The position numbers and the translations under genes were made by a program. Positions 15,890-23,975 of a stretch of DNA of 64,000 nt are shown one piece after another; position 1 is the stretch's first letter; every line of letters starts with the position of its first letter. Under the pieces are notes generated by a model, which saw only the letters and a program-made list of their open reading frames with translations, was not told where the DNA came from and did not search any database. The stretch comes from Candidatus Saccharibacteria bacterium UBA6175 (GTDB lineage Bacteria > Patescibacteriota > Saccharimonadia > Saccharimonadales > Saccharimonadaceae), in assembly GCA_002422915.1 (NCBI GenBank), contig DITV01000004.1:15888-79887 (forward strand), read 5' to 3'.

Positions 15890-16467
15890 GAGATAGATTC
15901 CTGGATTGCTCTAATATACTGTTCGTGTGCAACATCGTGCCCGGCAATCGGCACCGCAACATACGTACTATTCTTTAATCGCCAACGCGCATCCTGTGCA
16001 CGCTCGTTCATGATCGGCCAGTCATCAAGTTCTTTCTGTCCGTAGAAAAGCAGGGTCTTACACGAAATCATCTTCGCAAGCTGAGCAAAATTCAACTTCA
16101 TAAAAGTTTCGAACCGCCGTTTCCCTATCATCGTATTCCAGCTTTTCTTTTGGAGTGGACTCACGAGGTCTTCGGCAAAGTAAGAAGAAAGGGAGAACAG
16201 CCAGAGCTCAGACGGTTCCCGCTTCGTTGCGGATATAAACGCAGTTGTTGCTCCAAACGAAAAACCGGCCAATATCGTGTCGGCTGGTTCATAGCGCATG
16301 TATACCGCATCAAGCTCGCGTGTCCAATCTTCAATGGTAGTTCGGAACCAGTTAATCGGTACAAAGACAACTTTATGCCCACGACCCTCAATGGCCGCAA
16401 TCGCCGCAGCATAGTCACGCGATGTGATATCTTCCTGGAAGCCTGGAACAAAGAGGACTGTTTTCAT
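15886..16467 (-). CDS. Alpha/beta hydrolase family protein
   Basis: 193 aa. It starts with the strand MKTVLFVPGFQ, has a nucleophile elbow GFSFG (about 69-73), an acidic residue region in FYGQKELDDWP and the catalytic His in AGHDV. The oxyanion region is PGF. It is a small cytoplasmic esterase or thioesterase of unknown substrate, co-transcribed with the zinc-ribbon gene. Confidence 0.78.
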   Translation of the reverse strand: MKTVLFVPGFQEDITSRDYAAAIAAIEGRGHKVVFVPINWFRTTIEDWTRELDAVYMRYEPADTILAGFSFGATTAFISATKREPSELWLFSLSSYFAEDLVSPLQKKSWNTMIGKRRFETFMKLNFAQLAKMISCKTLLFYGQKELDDWPIMNERAQDARWRLKNSTYVAVPIAGHDVAHEQYIRAIQESIS

Positions 16468-16481
16468 TTATAATCTCCATT

Positions 16482-16558
16482 TGGTACCCCGGGCAGGAGT
16501 TGAACCTACAACCTTATCCTTAGGACGGATCCGCTCTATCCAGTTGAGCTACCGAGGC
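16482..16558 (-). tRNA. tRNA-Arg (anticodon CCT)
   Basis: 77 nt with encoded CCA. Acceptor GCCTCGG/CCGGGGT (two G-U pairs), D-arm TAGCTCAACTGGATAGAGC, anticodon loop GTCCTAA, T-arm TGTAGGTTCAACTCCTGC. Its likely -10 (TGT-TAAAAT, minus, 16567-16575) lies inside the outer arm of the adjacent structured element. Confidence 0.93.
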
Positions 16559-16567
16559 ATAGACGTA

Positions 16568-16658
16568 TTTTAACAGATTAGCTTCATCTTTGGGCTTCGC
16601 GCCGAGTATTTCAAAGAAATACTCGGGCTGCAGAATCAGATGAAGCCAACTGTCAAAA
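16568..16658 (+). repeat. Structured element, copy 1
   Basis: A folded unit of 91 nt. Outer stem TTTTAACAG/CTGTCAAAA (one mismatch), an internal loop ATTA opposite CAA, a second stem GCTTCATC/GATGAAGC, a conserved internal loop carrying TTTGGGCTTCGCGCC and GGGCTGCAGAATCA, and an apical hairpin CGAGTATTTC-AAA-GAAATACTCG. Copy 2 (16679-16788) has the same loops but different stems. No RNA family is recognised. It lies between tRNA-Arg and ndk. Confidence 0.75.
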
Positions 16659-16678
16659 TACTGAGATGTTGCAGTAAG

Positions 16679-16788
16679 AAGCGCGCACTTCCTGTTGCGC
16701 CTGATTCTGCAACCCAAGAAAAACGACCCAGAAAGGGTCGTTCGTTTCTTGGCGTGAAGCCCAAAGGCGAAATAGGAAGTGCGCGCTT
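16679..16788 (-). repeat. Structured element, copy 2 (inverted)
   Basis: Read on the minus strand, 110 nt. Outer stem AAGCGCGCACTTCCT/AGGAAGTGCGCGCTT (15 bp, perfect), loop ATTT opposite CAAC, stem CGCC/GGCG, conserved TTTGGGCTTCACGCC and GGGTTGCAGAATCAG, and a longer apical hairpin (16714-16752). It begins 1 nt after the ndk stop codon, so it is the 3' end of the ndk message. All stems differ from copy 1 yet pair. Confidence 0.75.
16713..16752 (-). terminator. Probable ndk terminator, apical hairpin of copy 2
   Basis: On the minus strand AACGACCC-TTTCT-GGGTCGTT is followed by TTTCTTGG. It can act as an intrinsic terminator, though the T-run also pairs with CCAAGAAA in the longer stem. Confidence 0.6.
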
Positions 16789-16789
16789 A

Positions 16790-17293
16790 TTACCTTGTAA
16801 ACTTCTCATGTAGCACACTGTAGTCATACAACTCATCCTCCGAGAACCAGTGCGGCACTTCCTTCAAGGCGTCTTCAAGATCGCCCGACGCGTGGATCAG
16901 GTTTGGAATACCCTTATCGGTGCTGTCGCCGTAGCCATAGCTCATGTGTGAGAAGTCGCCACGAATGGTTCCTGGTGCTGCTGCCTTTGGTTCAGTCAGG
17001 CCGATGAGCTTTCGCACCAAATCAACCGCTTCGACACCTTCGAGCACCATGGCGATCACCGGTCCTTGGTTCATCATGTCGAGAACGTTATTGAACACTT
17101 TTTCACCACGTCGAGTAATTACTTGGCCAATTTCTTCGTAGTGTTTGTGATAGTGAGATTCGTCGGGTGCAATCATTTTGGTGCCAATGATCTTTAGTCC
17201 GACTCGCTCAAAACGAGTAAGAATCTCGCCGACAATACCGCGCTGCACTGCATCCGGCTTAAATAACACTAATGTACGTTGAATGTGCTCCAT
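16790..17293 (-). CDS. ndk: Nucleoside diphosphate kinase
   Basis: 167 aa. Starts with the typical RTLVLFKPDAVQRGIVGEI, has the nucleotide-site RGDFSHMSYG region and the phosphorylated His in NLIHASGD. It balances NTP and dNTP pools by moving the gamma phosphate. It is about 20-25 residues longer than the common 140-aa enzyme; the additions are near residues 40-60 and at the C-terminus. SD AAGGAG precedes the ATG, and TGC-TACAAT (17331-17339) is the likely promoter, placed in the end of uppP. Confidence 0.95.
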   Translation of the reverse strand: MEHIQRTLVLFKPDAVQRGIVGEILTRFERVGLKIIGTKMIAPDESHYHKHYEEIGQVITRRGEKVFNNVLDMMNQGPVIAMVLEGVEAVDLVRKLIGLTEPKAAAPGTIRGDFSHMSYGYGDSTDKGIPNLIHASGDLEDALKEVPHWFSEDELYDYSVLHEKFTR

Positions 17294-17328
17294 GGAGTCT
17301 CCTTGTTATGTGTGATGGTTGCTTTGTT

Positions 17329-18117
17329 CTATTGTAGCAAAAGAATCGTCGCCAGCACTGCGGCGAGTACTAATCGGTACCAGCCAAAGACGGCCAGCGA
17401 GTGTTTTGCCAGGTAGCGCATCAAGAAACCGACTGCTAGCAGCCCGGCAGCAAACGCAAAGATGTTTGAAACCAGCACCACCATCAGATTGGCGGTCACA
17501 TAGTCAAAATCGGTGAACAAAATTTTTACGGTCACCCCCATCATGATCGGCAGTGATGCAAGGAAGCTATATTCAGCCGCCGCTGCGGGGCTCAGGCCCG
17601 AAAAGCGACCTGCCAGAATTGTTGCACCAGAGCGTGATACCCCGGGGATGAGCGCGATCATCTGCGCCAGACCAATGACAAACGCACGGACGCCAGAGAG
17701 CTTCTCGCCGTCGGCAACTGGCGACGCCTTCGGCAGCTTCTCGACGAGAATCATCAGCACGCCAACAATCGATAGTGTGAATACCACAGTCACCGCACTT
17801 GCAAAAAACGCAGTCGTGCCAATAAAGTCAGCTGCAAAGAACCCGACTAATCCGGCAGGCAGCGACGTGAGTAAAATGTTTCGAGCCAGCCGGTAGTTCT
17901 TGTTCTTGAACACATCCAGCAAGATCTGCCAGATCTTCTTCCGGAAGAAGATAAAGAGTGCCAGCATGGTGCCGATGTTCACAAACTCAAGAAACAGGCG
18001 CTCACCACCGCCGTTCAAGAAATACTGCGCAATTAACAAATGGCCCGAACTACTAATCGGGATGAATTCGGTCAGGCCCTGGATGATCCCAAGCAAGATT
18101 GCTTCTAGTAATACCAT
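17329..18117 (-). CDS. uppP: Undecaprenyl-diphosphatase (BacA/UppP)
   Basis: 262 aa, about eight membrane segments. Signature motifs are GLTEFIPISSSGH (about 14-26) and GVSRSGATI (about 165-173), which form the active site. It recycles undecaprenyl diphosphate to the monophosphate carrier used for peptidoglycan and surface glycans. No SD is present; TACAAT (18124-18129, minus) ends 6 nt before the ATG, predicting a leaderless message. It is divergent from the recombinase gene, 45 bp away. Confidence 0.96.
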   Translation of the reverse strand: MVLLEAILLGIIQGLTEFIPISSSGHLLIAQYFLNGGGERLFLEFVNIGTMLALFIFFRKKIWQILLDVFKNKNYRLARNILLTSLPAGLVGFFAADFIGTTAFFASAVTVVFTLSIVGVLMILVEKLPKASPVADGEKLSGVRAFVIGLAQMIALIPGVSRSGATILAGRFSGLSPAAAAEYSFLASLPIMMGVTVKILFTDFDYVTANLMVVLVSNIFAFAAGLLAVGFLMRYLAKHSLAVFGWYRLVLAAVLATILLLQ

Positions 18118-18162
18118 TCCCCCATTGTATCGTTCGGGGCGGTTTTAGGCTATGCTTACTAT

Positions 18163-19083
18163 ATGTACATATCAGAGCTGATTCTCGATTTTATCGAACA
18201 TCTTGAGGTAGAGGGTGGTCGCTCGGCCAAGACGGCCGAAAACTACCGTCTCTATCTTGAGCGGTTTGTTGAGTTTACTGAAGACATAAAAGTTGGCGAT
18301 ATTACCACCGAAATCGTACGAAAATATCGCCTGTGGCTAAACCGGTTTAAGAATGATGCTGGGGACGAGCTGGCGACCATCACCCAGGCGTATCACCTGA
18401 TTGCCCTGCGGGGGTTTTTGAAGTACCTTGCCACGCGCGACATCGATACACTTGCCCCCAGCAAGATTGTTCTTCCTAAAGTGAGTCGAAAGCAAGTCAC
18501 CTTCTTGCACTACGACGAAGTTGAGCGACTCATTGAAGCAATCGATATTGCCAGTGAGTCGGGACTACGCGACCGGGCCATCATCGAGCTGCTCTTTTCA
18601 AGCGGGCTGCGTGTCTCTGAACTGGTGAATCTTGATCGTGATCACATAAATACAAAGCGCCGCGAGTTTATGGTGCGTGGAAAAGGCCAGAAAGATCGGC
18701 CAATCTTTATCAGTGAAGCGGCTGCCGGCTGGGTTGATCGCTACCTCGATGCGCGCCAAGATAGTCTCCCTCCCCTATTCCTTAGTTATAGTCGCAATGT
18801 CGAAACCGGTACCAGCGGTGACTATCGTCGTCTGACCGCCCGCAGCATTCAGCGAATGGTCAGCAAGTACGCACGGCTGGCGGGTATCACCAAACATGTC
18901 AGTCCTCACACCATGCGTCACAGCTTTGCCACCGACCTTCTGATGAACGGCGCTGACATTCGAAGCGTCCAAAGCATGCTCGGGCACAGCAACATCAGCA
19001 CCACCCAGGTGTACACCCACGTTACCGATCAGCACCTCCGCGAGGTGTACGAAAAGTTTCACAGTGAATCTGGCTCAGACTAA
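18163..19083 (+). CDS. xerC: Xer-type tyrosine recombinase
   Basis: 306 aa. N-terminal SAM-like core-binding domain (about 1-90) and a catalytic domain with R150, K174, H249, R252, H275 and the nucleophile Y284 all in place (LRVSEL, HTMRHSFATDLL, GHSNISTTQVYTHV). Length and N-terminus match the XerC/D group that resolves chromosome dimers at dif. No dif site was identified. No SD; TATGCT (18151-18156) ends 6 nt before the ATG. A phage or element integrase is less likely because no mobile genes are adjacent. Confidence 0.85.
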   Translation: MYISELILDFIEHLEVEGGRSAKTAENYRLYLERFVEFTEDIKVGDITTEIVRKYRLWLNRFKNDAGDELATITQAYHLIALRGFLKYLATRDIDTLAPSKIVLPKVSRKQVTFLHYDEVERLIEAIDIASESGLRDRAIIELLFSSGLRVSELVNLDRDHINTKRREFMVRGKGQKDRPIFISEAAAGWVDRYLDARQDSLPPLFLSYSRNVETGTSGDYRRLTARSIQRMVSKYARLAGITKHVSPHTMRHSFATDLLMNGADIRSVQSMLGHSNISTTQVYTHVTDQHLREVYEKFHSESGSD

Positions 19084-19087
19084 CCGA

Positions 19088-20317
19088 CTACGGCTGACAG
19101 GTAGTGCTGCCGTTACTATTAGCGGGAATGTAGCTTGTTTCTGTCACCGAAAAGTCCTTACAAAGGTTACCCGTTAGCTCCAGTGCGCCGTTCGGGAATG
19201 GGAAGTTGGTATCAACCAGGTCAACGCGCGAGGCAACACGGCGGAACAAATCATTTGCTCGACCGGTCGAGTCAATCTCTGGCTGCACACCATTGAAATT
19301 GACAGGTGTCGCTACATTAGAGAGCGTTACCCGATAATGGCTAGCATTATACAACGCGGAGAGGCGCAGATAGGCGGTTCGTTCGCCGCCATTAATAGGC
19401 TCTGGCAAGAGTAAGGTCGTTCGGCAGGCGTACCCACCCGAGGCGAGACTTTGCTGACACTGTACACCAAGGGGTGTATCAGCAGCAATGTCGGCTGGCG
19501 TACTTCCCGTAGGGGTGTCGCGGCGGCTATCGCGGCCAAACGATTGCGTGGTCGAAGTGCTGGTTAACGTTGGGTACAAGAAGAGCGTATTTCCATTGCT
19601 GGCGGTACTCGTCGCGTAATCGAAGTCTTCAAGCGTAAAGCTCGAGCCATGCTGCATCAGACTCACTCTCATGAGCGCGGGACGGTTCGCCGGCCAGTCT
19701 GATTGCTGACGCAGCGGCAATGGTGCCGCTCCTACGGCCAAAAGGCTCACGCCGTTTCCTGTACCTGTTCCCAGGTCTTCGCGCGAGAACCACTCAAGTG
19801 TCACACGGTCGAAGGTGGTTGAACCATCGGCGGCTTTTGCAATCAGCGGAATCACCTTCGATTGATTCAGGCTGAGTGATCCAAGATAATCTGCTGTTTC
19901 GAGATCAATGGTGACACAGGTATAGGCCTGATCAAGCACTTCATCAGTGGTGCTGGTACTCTGCTGAATTGACACTTCTGCCGTTGCACTCCCGGCTGCC
20001 GGAATAACATCACCAATTCGTAACGCTTGGTTACATTCATTCGTGCTTAATTGCTGAGCGAGCAAATCACACGCTGCCGCACCCTGCGTTTGGCAGACTG
20101 ACTGATACCGAAGAAGTGCACGTTTGGCATCCTCAACACCAGCCTGAGCTGAGTCATAAGCACTTTGTGAAAGGTCATTGTTGGTTGCCTGGTTTTGGTC
20201 ATTTACCATAATGCGAATAAAACTGACGGTCACAATCGTAATCAGTAAGGCGGCAAAAATAACGACGAAGATGGAAACAGCACCGCGCTGTGACTTCAAA
20301 CTACTTATGGTTTTCAT
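19088..20317 (-). CDS. PilX-like pilus assembly protein
   Basis: 409 aa. A short basic N-terminus (LKSQRGAVSIFVVIFAALL) leads into one membrane helix followed by SAYDSAQAGVEDAKRALL, the pattern of PilX-type minor pilins that lack the usual Glu5. The large exterior part is Ser/Thr-rich with paired Cys (about residues 75-95 and 280-300, plus the C-terminal region). The ATG at 20317 is preferred: it lies 4 nt after the upstream stop and aligns the membrane helix with relatives. Last gene of the pilus cluster; it may sit at the pilus tip. Confidence 0.75.
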   Translation of the reverse strand: MKTISSLKSQRGAVSIFVVIFAALLITIVTVSFIRIMVNDQNQATNNDLSQSAYDSAQAGVEDAKRALLRYQSVCQTQGAAACDLLAQQLSTNECNQALRIGDVIPAAGSATAEVSIQQSTSTTDEVLDQAYTCVTIDLETADYLGSLSLNQSKVIPLIAKAADGSTTFDRVTLEWFSREDLGTGTGNGVSLLAVGAAPLPLRQQSDWPANRPALMRVSLMQHGSSFTLEDFDYATSTASNGNTLFLYPTLTSTSTTQSFGRDSRRDTPTGSTPADIAADTPLGVQCQQSLASGGYACRTTLLLPEPINGGERTAYLRLSALYNASHYRVTLSNVATPVNFNGVQPEIDSTGRANDLFRRVASRVDLVDTNFPFPNGALELTGNLCKDFSVTETSYIPANSNGSTTCQP

Positions 20318-20321
20318 ACTC

Positions 20322-21029
20322 CTAGTTAACCCCATCCCCTGCCCTAATGACAAGACTAAATTGTTGTACGGCACAATACGCGAAATTTGAACCCGGCGCT
20401 CCTGGAGGCGAACACGACGTTCGGTCTGTTGTAAGCGCTGTCACGTCACCCGTTCCGATGGTGAAAGTGAGTGAAATAAGCTGCTGGCCAGCGGCAGATC
20501 GGCCATTAGCCTGCTGCGTGACTGCCAACTGATGAATACTCAGCGTACGGTCGCCCGACTTCAACAATTCAACCGCCGTGCTAGGAGTGGTTGTTTGGAC
20601 GGTTGTTACCGTAGGCGCTCCCTGTGAATTTCGCTCACAATACTGTCCACTTGAGTCAGGCACTTTCAGCAAACGAATTTGTGGCTGATTCGAGCCAGTA
20701 AAGCGGACAACACTGGGGTTATTTTGCGTCAGCGCATCAGCCGTATTCCAAATATAAGAGAATTGGCCAGTACAAATTCGACCGCCCGCTTGTGTTGTCA
20801 CCACACTGCGGCTGACGGCAAATGTTGAGCTCGAACCAATTGTTCGTCGAAGGTCATCGCTGATTGCGCGACCAGATTGGTTAACCTCTTTGAGGGTGAT
20901 CCCTTTGTTATAAATCGTCCCTATCTGCACAATCGTCAAGGCGATTGCAATAAGCAAGACTGACACGAACGTCATCGCCAGCATCAACTCAATAATCGTA
21001 AACCCTTTTTGCTCAGCCACGTGGTTCAT
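20322..21029 (-). CDS. Type IV prepilin-like protein (PilW/GspJ type)
   Basis: 235 aa. Prepilin peptidase site KGFTIIELMLAM at 8-19 with Glu at position 5 of the mature protein, then a hydrophobic helix to about 37. The exterior domain has four Cys (about residues 83, 131, 215 and 227). A minor pilin, probably part of the tip complex with its neighbours. It overlaps the next prepilin gene by 17 bp. Confidence 0.85.
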   Translation of the reverse strand: MNHVAEQKGFTIIELMLAMTFVSVLLIAIALTIVQIGTIYNKGITLKEVNQSGRAISDDLRRTIGSSSTFAVSRSVVTTQAGGRICTGQFSYIWNTADALTQNNPSVVRFTGSNQPQIRLLKVPDSSGQYCERNSQGAPTVTTVQTTTPSTAVELLKSGDRTLSIHQLAVTQQANGRSAAGQQLISLTFTIGTGDVTALTTDRTSCSPPGAPGSNFAYCAVQQFSLVIRAGDGVN

Positions 21030-21645
21030 ATAACCTCACAATCGTCCCAGTGGTGAGCGGTACGGTTAAGCCAACCGCCTCCCAACATCCACGGATATGA
21101 AAATCGATGAATCCAGCATTACCCTGATCGCCCGTGTTCACTGGTGAGCGGATTGCCTCAACCCACAAACCCTGCGACTCTGCAAAAACGTCACCGGTAC
21201 GGTAGAGTAACTGGGCAAAAGTGACCGATGGACGCAGTGAGACGCCGCTTCCATCGACAAACACCACATTCCGGGTATCAATGACGAAGCTTTCCGCAGG
21301 TGGGGTTGGACAAGTGGTGCCAGTTCCTGAAAAGGCCGACGCCGATTGTGCCGTAATGCCACTATTCAGCATTTTATACCACTCCTCAGCCGGGCTAGTT
21401 GCTCCGTCTGTTGTGTTGAAGGTAATGCCTGGCTGGTAGACCGCCACGTAGGCGTTGTGCATAAACCGAAGCGCCTCAGCCTGACCGTCGATCTGCTGAC
21501 GCACCAGCGAGATTTCCAGTGCACGCTGTGAGGCGGCCGTGCCTTGATTCATAATGGTAAGCGCGCCAACCACCACAAAGCTAAACACCGTGACCGCAAA
21601 GAGCACTTCAATCAGAGTATCGCCTTGCTGTCGACGTTTTAGCAT
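21013..21645 (-). CDS. Type IV prepilin-like protein (PilV/GspI type)
   Basis: 210 aa. Cleavage motif QQGDTLIEVLFAV at 6-18; the residue after the cleavage Gly is Asp rather than Phe, which is seen in PilV-type minor pilins. Two Cys in the exterior domain. Overlaps both neighbouring prepilin genes, so the three are translated together. Confidence 0.83.
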   Translation of the reverse strand: MLKRRQQGDTLIEVLFAVTVFSFVVVGALTIMNQGTAASQRALEISLVRQQIDGQAEALRFMHNAYVAVYQPGITFNTTDGATSPAEEWYKMLNSGITAQSASAFSGTGTTCPTPPAESFVIDTRNVVFVDGSGVSLRPSVTFAQLLYRTGDVFAESQGLWVEAIRSPVNTGDQGNAGFIDFHIRGCWEAVGLTVPLTTGTIVRLYEPRG

Positions 21646-22427
21646 TGTGGTGCTGTTGCCCCCTGCTGACGTAATAAGTCATTAGTCAAAGTCTCGACAG
21701 CATTAGGAACACTCGCAAAGCTTGCAATTCTAATTGAATAATCGTCCGTTACAAGTAGGTCATTTGAGGTGACGCAGATCGTTTGTTCACCCTGTCCTGG
21801 CACTTGGTTACCGGCAACAATCATGGCGCGGAGTGTTTGAGGAGTTGGATCGTCAGGTGCCTGATCAGAGCTAAAGGTGTATATCTGACCGCTATCAGGA
21901 GACCGGATAAACAAAAGTGCAATTTCACGAGGGGTTGTTTGCGTACGAGACCCGGTACCTGAAGCCGGCCAGGCAATTGCCGCACCCCACTCGAGACTGT
22001 CGTTCACCACTTCAACCGTTGATACATTAAGCACATAGTTCGTCGTGAGTGAGGTGATGTCGTTCGTCGTGACCGCACTTCCCGTTTGACGGCCAACAAC
22101 GCTATAAACAGTAATGTCACTCTGGTTAATAGTAACGAGCCTTCCTAGCAACACGCAGTCGGTCTGACCTCTTTCAACGCCACCTTGGTCGCTCGTGGCA
22201 GCCTGGCCATCGCAGCTCCATTGATTATTTCGATCATTGAGCACACTCGTGATTTCACTGTATTGCGTCTGAATCACCGATTTGAGCGTTTGGACTGAAT
22301 CACGGTAGCGCTGGACGTTGATCGATGTGCCTATTCCAACAAACACGCCCGCTACCAAAAGCCCGGTGATGGCAAGGACCAGCATTGTTTCGATAATCGT
22401 AAACCCTCGTTGTGTGTGCGCACCCAT
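21639..22427 (-). CDS. Type IV prepilin-like protein (GspH/FimT type)
   Basis: 262 aa. Cleavage motif QRGFTIIETMLVLAITG at 6-22 with Glu5 retained. Exterior domain with four Cys and Thr/Ser-rich strands. First of three consecutive minor prepilin genes; the upstream prepilin peptidase gene is 53 bp away. Confidence 0.85.
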   Translation of the reverse strand: MGAHTQRGFTIIETMLVLAITGLLVAGVFVGIGTSINVQRYRDSVQTLKSVIQTQYSEITSVLNDRNNQWSCDGQAATSDQGGVERGQTDCVLLGRLVTINQSDITVYSVVGRQTGSAVTTNDITSLTTNYVLNVSTVEVVNDSLEWGAAIAWPASGTGSRTQTTPREIALLFIRSPDSGQIYTFSSDQAPDDPTPQTLRAMIVAGNQVPGQGEQTICVTSNDLLVTDDYSIRIASFASVPNAVETLTNDLLRQQGATAPQC

Positions 22428-22480
22428 GTAGCGTCATTATAGCATAAGCAGGACGATGTCGTCCCTGTTGTGCGTACGTT

Positions 22481-23356
22481 CTAGACGAGAGTAAACATGA
22501 TCCACTCAACGACATACCATCCGAAGAGTAGAGCAAATACTGCCCCCGCAATAAGCAGTGGACCAAATGGCACGCGTGAGGTCCGTTTTAGCTTTCCTAC
22601 TGCAAGGAGCGGTAAAACAATCAGTGTGCCGATGAGGTTTGCAGAAAACAGCGCGACAAGCGCAAGCGCCCAGTCGCCAATAAGCAGACCGAGTGCAAGG
22701 CCTAGTTTCACATCGCCAAACCCAATCCAGCGTCCCTTCGAAACCAGGTACAGCACAAGATACAAGCCACCAAGCACGCCAACCGCACCAATACTCGAAA
22801 TCAATGGGGTGAAGACCTCCCCCTGTTCGATAGATCGCAGCACGAGCCAGACAATACCAAGCCCAACAACAGTAAATGTCACTTTGTCGGGCAGGAGGAA
22901 CCATTTAGCGTCGTATGCCACCAACATTGCCAAGGCAACGATACTCGCCAGCCACACAATAAACTGTGCAATGGCAAGCGGCGTTTCAAGTGCGAATGGC
23001 CAAAACAAGAAAGATAGGACGAACGCGGCCGCAACGCCAAGCTCCATAAGGGGCTCGAAACTCCCAATAGGTGTGCGGCAGGAACGACACTTCCCTTTAA
23101 GCGCAATCCAACTGACCAGAGGAATAAGGTCATACCACCTCAACGCGTAGCCGCAATGCAGGCACACAGACCGGTCTTTAGCGGCCGACCGGCCCATTAA
23201 TGGCTTCAGTCTTTCGTACTCGGCCTTGCTGTACGGTTCTTTCTGCTGTTTATCAAGCTGTAGCTGACGCGCACGAAGGCGCCATACCGTTGCTCCCGCA
23301 AAACTTCCAAGGATAAGGCCGAACAACACAAGAGCAACAATAATAAGCGTAAGCAT
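22481..23356 (-). CDS. pilD: Prepilin peptidase / N-methyltransferase
   Basis: 291 aa, eight membrane segments. The N-terminal methyltransferase zinc loop has C65, C68, C90 and C93. The aspartyl protease residues are D149 (AYDAKW) and D215 (GFGDVK). It cleaves the leader of the four prepilins in this cluster and methylates the new N-terminus. A 40-residue insertion after the first helix is charged and cytoplasmic. It lies between the major pilin candidate and the minor pilins. Confidence 0.95.
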   Translation of the reverse strand: MLTLIIVALVLFGLILGSFAGATVWRLRARQLQLDKQQKEPYSKAEYERLKPLMGRSAAKDRSVCLHCGYALRWYDLIPLVSWIALKGKCRSCRTPIGSFEPLMELGVAAAFVLSFLFWPFALETPLAIAQFIVWLASIVALAMLVAYDAKWFLLPDKVTFTVVGLGIVWLVLRSIEQGEVFTPLISSIGAVGVLGGLYLVLYLVSKGRWIGFGDVKLGLALGLLIGDWALALVALFSANLIGTLIVLPLLAVGKLKRTSRVPFGPLLIAGAVFALLFGWYVVEWIMFTLV

Positions 23357-23388
23357 GGTTCTATGGTATCAGTTCAATAGGCGAAAAA

Positions 23389-23898
23389 CTAGTTGTTGAC
23401 GCAGTAAGTACCACCACCCTCGAGTGCGATACGGAAGGCTACCTTACGGCTCCCAGCGGCTTGTGCTAAGGATGAGTCGTTTGGATCACAGATTGCACTG
23501 GTGGTGTAGAAGATGACGTTTTGAGTAAGGCCCGTACCGGCGTCGGAGCTAAAAGCACCCACCGCACTCGTCGCGGTACGACTCGTGAAGTTGTAAGTGG
23601 TTTGGCTAGGCTGTCCGGCAACTGCACCAGAAGGATCGATGAACGAATCGCCACCTACACTAAGATACTGCGTCGTAAAGTTTGTCCAGTTTGTGGGGAT
23701 TGCACCTCGGTTTGCCGATGAAAAGCTTGCGAGCGCAGTTTGCACACGACCGATGTCGTTACGCCGCTGTGTGTCGCGTTGGTTACGCTGAAGAGCTGGC
23801 AAGGCAATGAATACCATCAAGAAGATGAGTCCGGCGATCGCAAGTACCAAGACAACCTCGATAATGGTAAAGCCTTTTTCTTTTGTTTGAACGTTCAT
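23389..23898 (-). CDS. pilA: Type IV pilin, probable major subunit
   Basis: 169 aa. Leader cleavage at KGFTIIEVVLVLAIAG (8-23), a long N-terminal helix ending in NQRDTQRRNDIGRVQTALASF, and a small C-terminal domain closed by two Cys (ICDP and the C-terminal YCVNN). It is the shortest and simplest of the prepilins, has the best SD (AAAGGTGG) and its own promoter, all consistent with the main filament subunit. Confidence 0.87.
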   Translation of the reverse strand: MNVQTKEKGFTIIEVVLVLAIAGLIFLMVFIALPALQRNQRDTQRRNDIGRVQTALASFSSANRGAIPTNWTNFTTQYLSVGGDSFIDPSGAVAGQPSQTTYNFTSRTATSAVGAFSSDAGTGLTQNVIFYTTSAICDPNDSSLAQAAGSRKVAFRIALEGGGTYCVNN

Positions 23899-23946
23899 GG
23901 AATGTATCCCACCTTTCGCTATGAACTAATGAAACTGATTACGCTT

Positions 23947-23975
23947 ATAGTAGCGCACTCTGAGGTCGCTGTCTA
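23947..23975 (-). promoter_or_regulatory. Own promoter of the major pilin gene
   Basis: TAGACA, 17 bp, TACTAT on the minus strand. The -35 overlaps the pilC stop codon. It would let the pilin be made in excess over the assembly machinery. Confidence 0.7.

Noticed and set aside
16568..16788. Reading the nested repeats between tRNA-Arg and ndk as a CRISPR array, an IS end pair or a simple terminator.
   Set aside because: There are no regular spacers, no transposase or target duplication, and a single terminator explains only the apical hairpin of copy 2, not the conserved loops and covarying outer stems.
18163..19083. The tyrosine recombinase as an integrase of a mobile island.
   Set aside because: Length and motif spacing fit Xer, FtsK is also encoded, and no att repeats or phage genes flank it. 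tRNA-Asp and the GC-rich cassettes are several kb away.
22497..23150. A 217-codon plus-strand frame opposite pilD.
   Set aside because: Shadow of the membrane-protein codon pattern; Ser/Thr/Pro-rich with no support.
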